Assembly (NCBI GenBank): GCA_037953745.1
Contig: JBAKBP010001401.1
Location: 134,001 to 198,000, forward strand
DNA: 64,000 bases
Direction: 5' to 3'
Source: Lithodes maja
Taxonomy: Eukaryota; Arthropoda; Malacostraca; Decapoda; Lithodidae
Below the pieces are notes generated by a model. That model was not told the DNA's origin. It saw only the letters and a list, made by a program, of their open reading frames with translations, and searched no databases. Positions 1 to 11,199 of the stretch are shown piece after piece; the stretch's first letter is position 1; every line of letters starts with the position of its first letter. Position numbers and translations under genes: made by a program.

Positions 1-2447
1 AAAAAAAAAAAAAAAAAAGTGTACTTCGCGGATAAGGGGTGGCCTACAAGGGGCAGTAGAATCAACACCTCCTGACCCACGTGAAACTCCCTGAGTTCAA
101 CCTTGAGGTCGTACCTGTCCTTCATGAGGGCCTGAGAGCTAGTCAAATTACGGCCAGCCAACTCCAGACTGCGCAACATCCGTTCTCGACTGTTGAGGAC
201 ACACTTGAGCATAGAACAAGGTTTTTCTGCGCCCTCCCATACTTCTTCAACCATATGGAGAGGCCCTCTGACACGGTGTCCAAAGACGAGCTCATTAGGG
301 CTGAATCCTAAACTTTCCCCAGGTACCTCCCGTACAGCAAACAAAACAACATGAATCTCCTGCGGGTAACCATACCGGGAAAAATACACTAGCAAGCCTC
401 GGGCCACCGTCTTTGCTGACCCATTTCTCATAGGGTACGCGTCAGGGTACCTCGTTGCTACATCTCTCGACTGTGCAACACTGTCCTCCTTCAACTCGAC
501 AGCACCGGTACCACATTCAAGAACCTCCGGGTCTTCCAATTGCAACTTACGAATGTCCGAAGGAGCAAGCCTATCCAAGTGTTTGCGAAACAACTCATGC
601 CCCCCTCCTACATTAAATTTGGCCTCCCGTTGCTCTCTCTCTGCGTACCGTTGCTGTCTCATCGTCTTTTTAAGCCCATCCACTGCCTTCTCAGGAACAG
701 TTAATGGGTCTTCTCTAGACTCAAAATGTGGTCCTAATACTGAGTCCCCGAGAAGGGCCGTTGATACTAAACTCTCAACCGCATCAACTTCCAACCCCTT
801 CTCGGTACCCTTCCTCCACTGATCTAAAGATTGTTGACCAGAATATGACTCCCTGGATGCAGGATCTCCGGTGACAACACACGCCATAGGCTGCACCGGA
901 CACTTCTCAACCCACTCCTGCTCCTCCCTACTCACGTCGGCCGGCTTCTCGGCAACGACCAAGGGTGGAGCCTCAGAAGTAGGTCCCGCAAAGTCGTTGC
1001 CGAGAAGGAGGTCGACGCCCCCAACAGGCAACTTCTCCACAATTCCCACATCCAGGTCACGAGTCACACCATCAACTTCCACCTTCATTCTCACAAGCGG
1101 GTATGACCTTGTCGCATTAACTCCCTGAACCACAACCACCCGCGCCGTATTGACAGGTTTACCAGTGCAATTTCTCAACAGTGTTTGCGATGCCCCAGTG
1201 TCACGCAAAATTCTCACCTCATGTCTTCTACCCCCCCACTCCACACAACCGAGTCCCCTGTGGTCACTAAAGGCATCACGGACAGGGAATAAGCCTTCCG
1301 GATCCTTCTGCACTGGCAGTGTATTTACCTCGGAAGAAATGCCTCTAACAAACTCCGATGTCCTCTTGAACACTCCAATGCCGTGAGCAAAAGACACGGC
1401 TGCCGGAGGAGGTCGACTAGGGCACTCATTTGCCTTATGACCCTCCTGGTGGCAACTAAAACACATAAATTTTGGTTTCGGCTTATACTGTGATGTAAAA
1501 GGCCCCTGACTTTTCACATACGGTGTGGTGTAAGGTTTGGATTCAGTTTTAGTTTCATGGCTCTTCTGTTTAAATGTGTCATTGTTACGGGGAGGGGGAG
1601 GATAACGGTCCTTAGCACTTACATCGTACTTCTGTGAGGACCCGCAACCCCGAATCAACGACAGCCGTCGATCAGCCATTTCTGCTGCTTCGACTAGAGT
1701 TCTTGGGTTTTTCTCCTTCAAGTTCAAAGTTAGATCACCGCCCGTGCTCTTAAAGAACTGCTCCAACATCATTAACTGCTTAATTTCATCAAATGTTGTG
1801 ACCCTCTCAGATCGGAGCCAGTTCCCCATAGCATCGGAGAAGTCCCGGGCGTGTTCCAAAAAGGTGCTATCTCTTCCCTTAGTTACACCCCGGAACTTCA
1901 AACGGTACGTTTCTGGTTGCAATTCGTAAGCCCTCAGGACAGCCTCCTTGAGATCCTCATACACAATACATGACTCCAAAGGTAACGCATCGTAGGCTTT
2001 AAGACCCTTGCCTATCAATCTAGAGGATACAAGTGCTGCCCATTTATTCTCTGGCCACTGGTGTTCCTGGCACTTCTTCTCAAAGCGTGTGAAAAATTCT
2101 GTTACACCACTCTCATCAAACACCGGAACCAGTTTCAATAAGTGCGAGAGAGATTGATCATGAACACGGTTACCAGCCCCAAGTCGCTGTCCCGTTGCCT
2201 CTACTCGCGACTTCTCTACGTCCATGTCGGCACAGTACCTAGTCGACTCTAAGTCAGCTTGGATTTTTGCTAGCTCTATGTGCTGGTGACTTTTTCTCTC
2301 TTCTATCTTGGCTAATTCTAATTGCTGCTGAAGCTCACCTGCCCTTTGTTGCTGCTGAAGCTGAAGCTGGCATTTTCTCTCTTCGATCTTAGCTAATTCG
2401 AGCTTAAACAATAATTCTGGAGATAACCCTTGAGGAGGTGAAGGTAC
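1..2447 (-). CDS. Gypsy-A gag-protease-integrase fusion frame (partial, RT deleted)
   Basis: One minus-strand frame (codons at positions divisible by 3) is open from about 2447 to position 1, over 800 codons, with no stop; it runs off the left edge. From its N-terminal side it encodes a Gln/Glu-rich coiled segment (~2440-2220), a Gypsy gag core (~2200-1680), a CCHC zinc knuckle CFSCHQEGHKANEC (~1422-1463), an aspartic protease with DTGAS (~1190) and the flap/LLLGND segment (~1000), then, after a GAVEL-type linker (~500), integrase pieces: the strand around ATRYPDAYPMRNGSAKTVA (~460-405) joined to the post-catalytic SPNELVFG region (~300-270) and a VGQEVLILP tail. Reverse transcriptase, RNase H and all integrase DDE residues are missing, yet the frame is kept. 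The N-terminus of gag is cut by the LINE at ~2450. Homologues lie at 7167-10999 and 43524-45642. Likely a non-autonomous element that could still make particle protein and protease. Confidence 0.85.
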
Positions 2448-2449
2448 GT

Positions 2450-5400
2450 ACACATACATATGTCCAACTTGCTCAAAACCCATCACCTCGAGTCGCCACA
2501 CTAAGGGTTCAGTTCTCTGCAATTCATGCAGGAACGGGACCCACTTCACCTGTACAACACTTGCCTCCAAGAAACACTACACGAACACCTGGACCTGTTC
2601 CTCATGCCCCTCCCTCTCCCAGTCAAATCCCTCACCTAAAACCCGTCCACCTCTCCTCCCCAACCCACCTAGCCTTCCCATATCATCCACTCCCCCCCCT
2701 AAAACCCGTCCACCTCTCCTCCCTAACCCACCTAACATTCCCATACCATCCACATCCTCAACTCAACACACCACACCCCATCCTAATCCATTCCAACCCC
2801 CATCTCCTGCTCCCCAATCCCCACCCCCACCTCACCCATCCCAACCTCCAGCCCCTCCCTCACCCCCACCCCATCCTCGTGTAGCAGCACCCAACATACA
2901 TCGTGCACAAAACATTAACATTCTCCAATTGAACATAGATGGCATTAACACAAAGAAACACGAACTCTCACACTTCATCAAACAACACAACATACACATT
3001 GCCATCTTACAAGAAACAAAACTCCGCACATCACAAAAAACACCCACATTTCATAATTTCACCACCATCAGACAAGACCGGGCTGTCGGCGGGGGCGGTG
3101 GACTCATCACCCTGGTACACAATGAAATATCATACATAGTAACCAGTGTACAAACCAAATCCCTCCTCCCCCCAAATGATAACACAACAGAAATACAATC
3201 GATTAAAATACGCACTGGCAACAAATCCAACATAACCATCATAAACACATACATCCCTCCCCAAACATCCCCTACAGTACCAAATATATACAGACCACAC
3301 TTACAACACATCACAAACACCCCACACATCATCCTCGGTGGTGACTTCAACGCCAAGACGTCGGCCTGGTTTGTCGACAACCCCGACACAGACAGAGGGC
3401 TGGTACTACAAAACCAAACAGATAACCTCATCATCCTTAACGACATCCATCAACATACCCATATTCCTCACCAAGCCCTCTATAACCCATCATCTCCAGA
3501 CATCACCTTTTGCTCCCCAGAACTCGCCCCCACAACATCCTGGAGGGTGGTCAGAACCTTAGGCTCTGACCACCTCCCGATCATTATCACCACCAAAACC
3601 AGACTCACCCCAGCTAGCCACAAACACACATACACCAATTATAAAAGAGCTAACTGGGAAGCATTTACAAATGAGACAGAACAACACTTCACAACTCTAA
3701 ACAGTACACCCATCACTAACATCAACAATGCTGTGCACATACTCAATAAAACTATCCAAAACGCTGACAAGAAACACATTCCAAGAGGTAACAGAAAAAG
3801 ACACAACCCCAACTTCACACCAGAAATTCAAAACCTCATCAGACAACGCGACACACTGAAACACTCCCCAGCACCCCACACACAAGACATCACACAACAA
3901 ATTCAAGCACTCAACACCCAAACTAACAACAAAATACAAGAACAACAAAAACTAAATTGGAATAACTTCCTACAAACACTTGATCACAAAACAAACCCCA
4001 AAAAACTCTACAAAACACTAAACAGCATCACACTTTCCAACAGCAACACAACACAATCACATGCTGCAATCACAACAACAGACTCTACTCCTTCATGTAA
4101 ACAACAAGCAAACACTCTCATCAATCACTTCTCACATGTCAGCCACCTAAAACCTCACAAAGACGACCGACGTGTCATCCGACGTAAGAGACAATTCCCC
4201 ACAGACCCTGACTATACACCCTTCACCAATCACCAGACAAAGCATATCATCAACAATCTCAAGCACTCACCCGCCTGTGGCCTAGACAACATAAGCAACA
4301 TACACCTCAGACACCTGGGACCACAAGGCATACAAACACTCACTAACATATCAATCTACAGCTATTCACACAACACAATACCAGACATTTGGAAGCATGG
4401 TATCATCATCACATTCCCCAAACCCAACAAAGACCCCACGCTACCCTCCTCGCACCGCCCCATCCCTTTGCTCCCCTTCCAAAGTCATGGAACGCCTAGT
4501 ATTACAACTAATTACACCCGACCTACCCCTAGCTCCAACACAACATGGCTTTAGACCACTGCACTCCACAAACACTCTTCTCACAGACCTTACACAAAGA
4601 GCTTTTGACGGCATCAACTCAGCTAGACCACCACACAGATCACTATTAGCCACACTCGACATTAGTAAAGCCTTCGATGCCATCCCCCGCCACAACCTAA
4701 CAAACAAAATCTACAACACAAACATGCACAACAACACAAAAAGGTGGCTGGCCAACTTCCTAGCAGGCAGATGTGCACACGTATCTTTTGCCGGTCAGTC
4801 ATCAAAAATCAGAAACTTTCCAAACGGAGTCCCACAAGGATCCGTCCTATCGCCCGCACTCTTCAATCTGTACATGCACGATATAACTACACCCAATACT
4901 CCCCAAATAAACTTAGCCTCCTATGCAGATGACATAACACTCACATGCACACACCATGACCCAAGAAGAGCAACAGATCTCCTTCAACCCTATCTCAACA
5001 CACTACATGGCTGGTGCACTACTAACAGACTTAATCTAGCCCCAGCCAAATCCACCGCAACCCTGCTCACAAGCTGGACAGGTGAACACGAATACATCCC
5101 TCAACTCACCATAAACAACACACCCCTAACACATACACACACACCCAAAATCCTAGGAGTAACATATGATACTCATATGACATTCAAACAGCACACCACA
5201 AACATTAAAAAGAAACTGACACCCAGACTTAACGCCCTCAGGTCACTTGCTCACACAAAATTTGGACACAACAAAGAAACTACCACCACAGTATATAAAC
5301 AATACATAAGATCAGTAATGGAATACGCAAGCCCAGCCTGGGCTTCTAACCTAGCTGAAACACATCATAAGACCTGACAGACGATTCAAAACAAAGCCCT

Positions 5401-6060
5401 GAAGATCATTACAGGCTGCACAGCTACTGCACCCACAGATCATCTACATCAAGAAACCAAAATCCTCAAAGTCAAAGACCATCTGGACATGAGAGGCACT
5501 CAATTCCTGGCAGCAGCCTCCACGAACCAAGACCACCCACTAAACTACATGGCGACACACCCACAGACACCAAGAAATATCAAAACAACACCCAGCACAC
5601 GGTATCACACACAATTATTGTCCTCTCTCCCTCCCTGCCCACCCCGAACCAACTTCCAGAAGCACATCCATACTCATATCTCTCGCCAATCCATCCACTC
5701 ACTCACAGACAACACACAGCTGCATGCACGACCTCCCGAAATCCATCCTTCCGAATCCTCCCTCCCTCGCGAGGACAGAGTCCACCTGGCCAGGCTGAGA
5801 TGCGGACACCATCCAGCTCTCCTGAGCTATCAGAAGAGACTGGATGACTCCGTTGTCGACGCCTGCCCGGGATGTAACACAGCACCCCATACCATTAAAC
5901 ACATCATAGAAGACTGCATTTCACACAACCACTTACGCCAACAACACAACCTTCACTCAATGAGAGCTCTGTGGGAAAGCCCGATCATGGCCATGGCCTT
6001 CCTCAGGGACTCGGGGCTGTTCGGCCAGGCAGCTTAGGGAACAACAACAACAACAACAAC
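2450..6060 (+). mobile_element. I-group (I/Nimb-like) non-LTR retrotransposon, 5'-truncated
   Basis: A plus-strand LINE lies inside the minus-strand Gypsy-A gag. It carries a PHD-like finger, AP endonuclease, reverse transcriptase and a C-terminal Cys/His motif, and ends after the stop codon in (AAC)n at about 6041-6060. Its left border falls between 2440 and 2455, where gag homology stops. The right flank is LTR sequence rather than the rest of gag, so roughly 0.7-0.8 kb of target (gag start, leader, LTR end) is missing, and no target duplication can be recognised. Clade placement rests on general protein character only. Confidence 0.8.
2453..6037 (+). pseudogene. LINE polyprotein: PHD finger, proline-rich linker, endonuclease, reverse transcriptase
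   Basis: The frame is open from the element's left edge to about 4470. It begins with a PHD-like zinc finger (2461-2607: CPTC, CNSC, H, C, CSSC), followed by a ~300-bp proline-rich linker holding two copies of a ~60-bp repeat (2640-2755). The endonuclease follows (LQLNIDGIN at ~2917, GGGGGL at ~3090, GGDFNA at ~3340, SDHLPI at ~3567). A one-base frameshift near 4460-4480 moves the reading to another frame carrying the RT: LDISKAFDAIPRH (~4655), GVPQGSVLSPALF (~4827) and YADD (4922-4933). An in-frame TGA at 5375-5377 interrupts the thumb/C-terminal part, which resumes and ends at 6037 with a CPGC...H...C zinc-like motif (~5860-5910). With one frameshift and one nonsense codon this copy is dead but fairly young. 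Confidence 0.8.
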
Positions 6061-7171
6061 CTCTGAAGTATATTCCCAGTGAACAAAGAACACAAATACT
6101 CTACAGAGTTCTATATGCAATAATAGGCTATCAAACTCTCAATAAATGTGCGTCTACTCTAGGCTTAATGTTATGTGAAAACAGCCTATTACTACCTATA
6201 ACCGAAGGTGCTTGGTTATGGTATGCAAAGTAAGGTGGTAAGAGAAGTTACTGCTTACGTTACTTTAATCAATAAATGTCAGGCACTCCTGCATGAAAGA
6301 AAGTGCACTAAAGTCCTTCAACACTAACAAGGAATCTTCTTTAAATGTTAGATGCTATAAAGATGCTCGTATCGGAAATGGAACCCAAAAAGGCAGGCAG
6401 CGGAACAATGCTCGTGCAGGCTATGCACACAAAAAGGCAGAATATATAATGCCGTCGGAGCCAAGAATATCCTAAACACTACAACACTAATAATAATCGC
6501 CACGACAATGCAGTATTCCTATCAACAAAAAGAGCCTAAGTCGTTTGTGTCTCAATACATCAAACTAGGCTGCGAAATGCTTGTGTAATCATAAATGGGT
6601 ATGCATAAAAAGAGTAATTAGGTTAATATACTTAATGTCTACTGTGACTGATAAAGTCTAGCTAGAGTCAATGATTCGAGATACTGGTGCGCATGGCATG
6701 CTGCATAGCCTAGTGCAAATCTCAAGTCTGTGCGTCAAATATTACGTTATAATGAAGGGTAGCTCTCTTGAGAAACCTTAATACCGAAGTATTAAGCGTT
6801 CTCCTGGCGTACCTCAAAGACAAACAATCGAGACTAGAACAGTGCAGAATGGTATAGGCAAAAAACCCTCATTCGTGCATGCTCTACTCTCAATGGCACA
6901 CAGACTAGAATTTACTCAATCAACTCCAGTTCTCAGGTATGTCGTGCCGCTTTTAACTGAAGCCAGCACTCATAGGAAACAATACCTATAATATCAGACT
7001 CAAAACAAAGGCGAAAACAAAGAGCCTTTCTGGATTGCCCATGACACGAGCTTTCATATGAAATAAAGCACACTCTAATACATAAACTGTAGCCCCATCC
7101 ACTGCCCTGGCGATCCTAGTGAGTCACTGTAGGACAAGCCATGCGGTTCTAACGGAGTGGTCAACGTCACA
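6061..7171 (-). repeat. Gypsy A/B LTR, truncated (shared LTR)
   Basis: Minus-strand LTR beginning TGTGACG at 7171. It aligns by eye with the LTR at 11200-13049: the shared gaacaaa-acac...ctccagagttc stretch lies near 6080-6110 here and 11305-11335 there, and the CCCTGGCGATCCTAG stretch near 7100 matches 12975. About 85 bp of the LTR 3' end are missing at the LINE junction. It lies immediately downstream of Gypsy-B gag-protease and upstream of Gypsy-A, so it acts as the 3' LTR of B and the 5' LTR of A, an arrangement expected from unequal recombination between LTRs. No coding potential. Confidence 0.7.
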
Positions 7172-8962
7172 CATTAAAGAAAAAAAAATCCCCTGCCTTT
7201 GCATCCCTATCTTCTTCTAACTCCACAGCCCCATTGGTACACTGCAAAACCTCTGGATCCTCTAATTGCAACTTTCGAATGTCTGTGGGAGCCAACATGT
7301 CTAACTGCTTGGTCAACAACTCATGCCCTCCCCCAACATCCAACTTAGACATCCGGTTTTCTCGCTGCAGGTAACGGTGCTGTCTCGGAGTCTCTGCCTC
7401 CTCCACTACTTTATCAACTGTGTTAGGCACTGGAGTTACAACAGACTCGGTCAAAGGTCCTGCTATTGGGTCTTTTGGGAGAGCCACTGGTTCTAAACTC
7501 TTCAAACTTTTCCCAGCCTTCCGCTTCTCCTTAATTCCCTTCCTCCGCTGTTCTGTGGCCTGGGAAATAGGCTGTGATACCTTAAATGCTTGGGAACGAG
7601 TTACCACACATGCCATCTGTTGGTGTTGACAACTCACTACCCACTCTTGTTCCTCCCTACTCACGTCGGCCGGCCTCTCGGCAACGACTAAGGGTGGAAC
7701 GTCTAAAGTAGGCACCGCAAAGTCGTTGCCGAGAAGAAGGTCGACGCCCTCCACTGGCAATTTCTCAACGATCCCAACATCTAAGTTCTTAATCACACCA
7801 TCAACTTCCAGCTCCACACGAACCAACGGGTATGACTTGGTCGCATTAATACTCTGAACAACAACCACCCGTGCCGCATTAATTGGTCGCCCCGTGAAAT
7901 TCTTCAAAAGTGTCTGTGAAGCTCCAGTATCACGCAAAACTTCCACCTTATGCTGGCAACCCGCCCAACTTACCCTACCGGTCCCTCTATGGGCGCAAAA
8001 GACATCACGGACAGGGGACGAGCCTTCCTGAGTCTTATACATAGCCTGTGACCCTGCCACTGGCAAACTACCCTGGGTAAATCCAGACGACATTTCAGCC
8101 ACACCTATGCTGCGCACCAAAGACACGGCTGCAGCTGGCGGCTTACCAGGACAAGATTTTGCATAATGCCCCTTCTTTCTACAATGAAAACATTCCACTT
8201 CCCCTATCGGTCTCTTCTGATAATGGGCGGAGTTCTGACCCTTCTGTAATGGGACGGCTGTAGTCTTTGGTTCAGTCCTGGTATCTTGGCTTTTAAACTG
8301 AGGTTTATATCTATAGTGATTGTCCTGAGCTCGAGGGTTTGGAGTATCGCGCCCCTTGGGAACTGCATCAACACGCTTTACAGATTCACATCCCCTGATT
8401 AGCGACAACCTGAGGTCAGCCATCTCAGCTGCCTCTTGAAGAGTTCTTGGGTTCTTTTCTTTAATAGTTAAAGTCATTTCTGCACCAGTACACTTATAAA
8501 ACTGCTCGAGCAGAAACAGCTCAGTCAACTGTTCTGCCGTCTCAGCTTTCTCAGAACGTGTCCAGTTTTTAAGTGCATCTTTTAAGTCCCGGGCATGTTC
8601 AAGAAAGGTCGCCTCCCTAGTCTTTGTAACACCCCGAAACTTCAATCGATATGTTTCCGGTTGCAACTCGTATGCCCGTAGGACAGCTCTCTTCAATTCT
8701 GGGTAGTCAATGCAAGACTCTAAAGGCAGTGCATCATAAGCCTTCAGACCCTTACCCGTAAGTCTTGAGGAGACTAGAGCTGCCCACTTCTCTTCAGGCC
8801 AATTATGCTCCCTACACTTCTTCTCAAAACGATTAAAAAATTCTGTGACTTCAGTTTCACTAAATACCGGCACCAATTTGACTAAGTGGGCTAAGGACTG
8901 TTCTCTTACTTGGCCCTCACGGCCCATCCGAGTCCCTGTCGACTCTGCACGAGTCTTATCTA
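7167..8962 (-). pseudogene. Gypsy-B gag (C-terminal part) and aspartic protease
   Basis: A minus-strand frame runs from the RTE junction at 8962 to a stop at 7167. It holds the gag core (FFNRFEKKCREHNWPEEKW region ~8860-8800; YELQPETYRLKFRG ~8680-8630), a zinc knuckle CFHCRKKGHYAKSC (~8155-8196), the protease DTGAS (~7930) and GVDLLLGND (~7725), and ends about 200 codons later, just past a GAVELEED linker. The stop falls inside the first bases of the LTR at 7171, so everything that should follow (RT, RNase H, integrase) has been lost by a deletion reaching the LTR border. The gag N-terminus lies across the RTE insertion at 10319-10999. Copy A is deleted from nearly the same linker. Confidence 0.85.
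8949..8962. repeat. Target-site duplication, copy 1 (RTE in Gypsy-B)
   Basis: The 14-mer acgagtcttatcta occurs here and again at 10319-10332, bracketing the RTE LINE. It lies in gag coding sequence, whose reading continues on both sides. Confidence 0.85.
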
Positions 8963-10318
8963 TCTATCTATCTATTGCCTGACGCCGTGATCCCCGAAGG
9001 GGTGGCCACGAACGAACCGCCCCCATGCACCTCTGTCCCCAGTCAGTCGACACCCCTCCCCCCAACCAGCACCGCCTTCATTCATGTAGTTCCTCACTCC
9101 ATCCTTCCACCTCATATTCGGTCTACCTCTCCCCCTCTGTCCCTCCACCTCGCTCTCGTACACCCTCTTAGTCATTCTCTCGCTTTCCATACGTTCCATA
9201 TGGCCAAACCATCTCAAGTTGTTCCTTTTCACACTTTCCAGCACATCTACCTCCACACCACACCTCCTTCTTACTTCCTCATTAGTCTGTCTATCCCTCC
9301 ATGTAATTCCGCACGCACTCCTTAAGTAATTCATTTCCACTGCTCTCACTCTTGGTCTGAGTCTCTCAACCAACGTCCATGCTTCGCTTCCGTAAGTCAG
9401 TGTCGGGATTACCACACTGTCATGCAAGGACTTCTTCACTTCCATACTGACCACCCTATTTCTTGTTACTGCTTTTAGCGTTCCTACAACCCTCTTCCCC
9501 TGTTGTACCCTCTCCCGCACCTCTTCATCCATAGTCCCATCTTTACTCAACACACTGCCCAGATACTTAAAAGAGTTGACGATCTCCATAGCCTGACCGT
9601 TCAGCTTCACCTCACACTCTGTGACTTCACCCCTTTCGAAGACCATAACCTTGCTCTTCCCCGTATTTACCTTCAAATTCCGTTTTTTGCACACTGTTCC
9701 AAACTCATTTACCAGACCCTGCAACTCCCATTCATTATCACTCATCAGAACTGTATCATCCGCAAACAGCAGTATAGGTAGCTTCCACTCAATTCCCTCC
9801 CTTTTCAGCGATACACCAACATCCACTGCTCTTGATAGTATTTCTTTCATAACTCCATCCATATATACAGTAAACAACCACGGGGACATCACACACCCCT
9901 GTTTCAAACCAACATTCAGGTCAAAGAACTCGCTCTGCTCACTCTCCACACGTACTGCCGCCTTTGCACCCTCATACATGCTCTTCACTGCTTTCAGCAA
10001 CTTGCCCTCTACTCCGTATATTCTAAGTACTTTCCACAAACCTTCTCTATCCACTCTGTCATAGGCCTTCTCCAAGTTCATAAAGGCAACATACACCTTT
10101 TGTTTCTTCTCCAGATACTTCTCCACAACACAATTCAGGGTAAAAATCTGATCTACACATCCTCTTCCCTTCCTAAAGCCTCCCTGCTCGTCGCCTATCC
10201 ATTTCTCCGTTCTCACTCTCACTCTCTCAATCACTACCCTACTGTATACCTTCCCTACTACGCTTAGAAGACATATTCCTCGGTGGTTACCACACACTCC
10301 TCTTTCCCCTTTGCCCTT
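8963..10318 (-). mobile_element. RTE-type LINE, 5'-truncated, ORF largely intact
   Basis: A minus-strand LINE fragment inserted in the Gypsy-B gag gene, bounded by a 14-bp target duplication. The reading frame (10318 to 8972) has no internal stop: RT segment GFRKGRGCVDQIF (~10175), palm motif A NLEKAYDRVDREG (~10070, the first Asp replaced by Asn in the LEKAYD context), LKQGCVMSPWLF (~9890), FADDTVLMSDN (~9750), and the RTE-type C-terminus RWFGHMERM...RGRGRP (~9200-9120). It is 5'-truncated within the fingers region. The 3' end is a ~120-bp conserved tail followed by (GATA)n, read on the plus strand as tatc repeats at ~8956-8976. The same 3' end occurs at 34467-34607, so this subfamily was active more than once here. 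Confidence 0.85.
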
Positions 10319-10332
10319 ACGAGTCTTATCTA
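10319..10332. repeat. Target-site duplication, copy 2 (RTE in Gypsy-B)
   Basis: Second copy of acgagtcttatcta, at the 5'-truncated end of the RTE insertion. It shows insertion by target-primed reverse transcription. Confidence 0.85.
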
Positions 10333-10999
10333 AATCTAATTTAGCACAATATTTCTCTGAGTCGTACCTAAGCTCAGCCTCATGCCTCCTGGTCTCATCC
10401 TCCTGCCTCCTAACCTCAATCTCATGCTTCCTCGTCTCATCCTCCTGCCTCCTGGTCTAATCCTCCTGCTTCCTAGCCTCAATCTCCTGCTTCCTAGCCT
10501 CAATCTTAGCAAGCTCAAGTCTAAATACCATATCTGGAGACAGGCAGGAAGAGGGAGCTGCCACTACTGAAGGAGGGGGGGCAAAAACTGGGGAACCACC
10601 ACGTGCACCACCCGAGGGCACTCCAATCTGCCAATTCTCATCCCTCTGTGGGAGAGTGCTAACCTCCGGTAACTGAGTGGACGGCACTGTGGGAGTCGAG
10701 TGAGAGGGGATCTGGGGAGGAACCCCCCCAAACGTCCTCTCCTCCGAAACCCCATGTCGCCCACGCAACACCCAGGAAATCAGCTCCCCCTTGGACATCC
10801 CTGCTACATTGGAAATGCCCAAAACCTTGGCTATCAGGTGCAAGCCACAAACATCCACCCCAGTCAGCCTCTCCTCCGTCACGTGGTACCGCTTACTCAC
10901 AAAAACTCTAGCATCCTCCTCACTGGTTACTAATGGCACACCTTCAAATGACATCTCTCGCTCATCGTCAGTGCTAATGCACGACATACTGAAGTCCAC
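10319..10999 (-). pseudogene. Gypsy-B gag N-terminal part
   Basis: From ATG at 10999 (about 200 bp inside the LTR) the minus frame encodes a ~180-residue acidic/proline-rich gag start homologous to copy C at 43524 (shared TSEEDAR and LELAKIEARK-type segments), then a coiled coil made of 6-residue EARKQE/ETRRQED units from a short in-phase DNA repeat at about 10375-10505. A TAG at 10457-10459 interrupts the coil; the frame then continues to the RTE insertion (YCAKLDLDK near 10340). The coil varies in length between copies A, B and C, as expected of a slippage-prone repeat. Damage: one nonsense codon plus the RTE insertion. Confidence 0.8.
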
Positions 11000-11199
11000 A
11001 AAAAAATTCTCGAGACAAAAGTGTTAAACTTCCTATGCAAGCACTAATTACTAAATTAACTGGAGTCTCTTAAATGCTTTACTAATTGCCATACAAAAAA
11101 AAATATTCTTCAATATGCACGCTAAAATACAAACAAACAAATGTTGTACAACTCTGCAAAAATTTATACTGTTCACAAAATCCTGGCAAGGTCGCCATT
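11000..11199 (-). promoter_or_regulatory. Gypsy-B leader with primer-binding site
   Basis: A 200-bp untranslated leader between the LTR end and the gag ATG. Immediately inside the LTR, after one extra base pair, the minus strand reads TGGCGACCTTGCC (about 11184-11198), a tRNA-complementary primer-binding site of the tRNA-Arg type used by 412/mdg1-like elements. Copy C has TGGCGACCTTGC at 43303-43314. tRNA identity is inferred from those known families. Confidence 0.6.
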
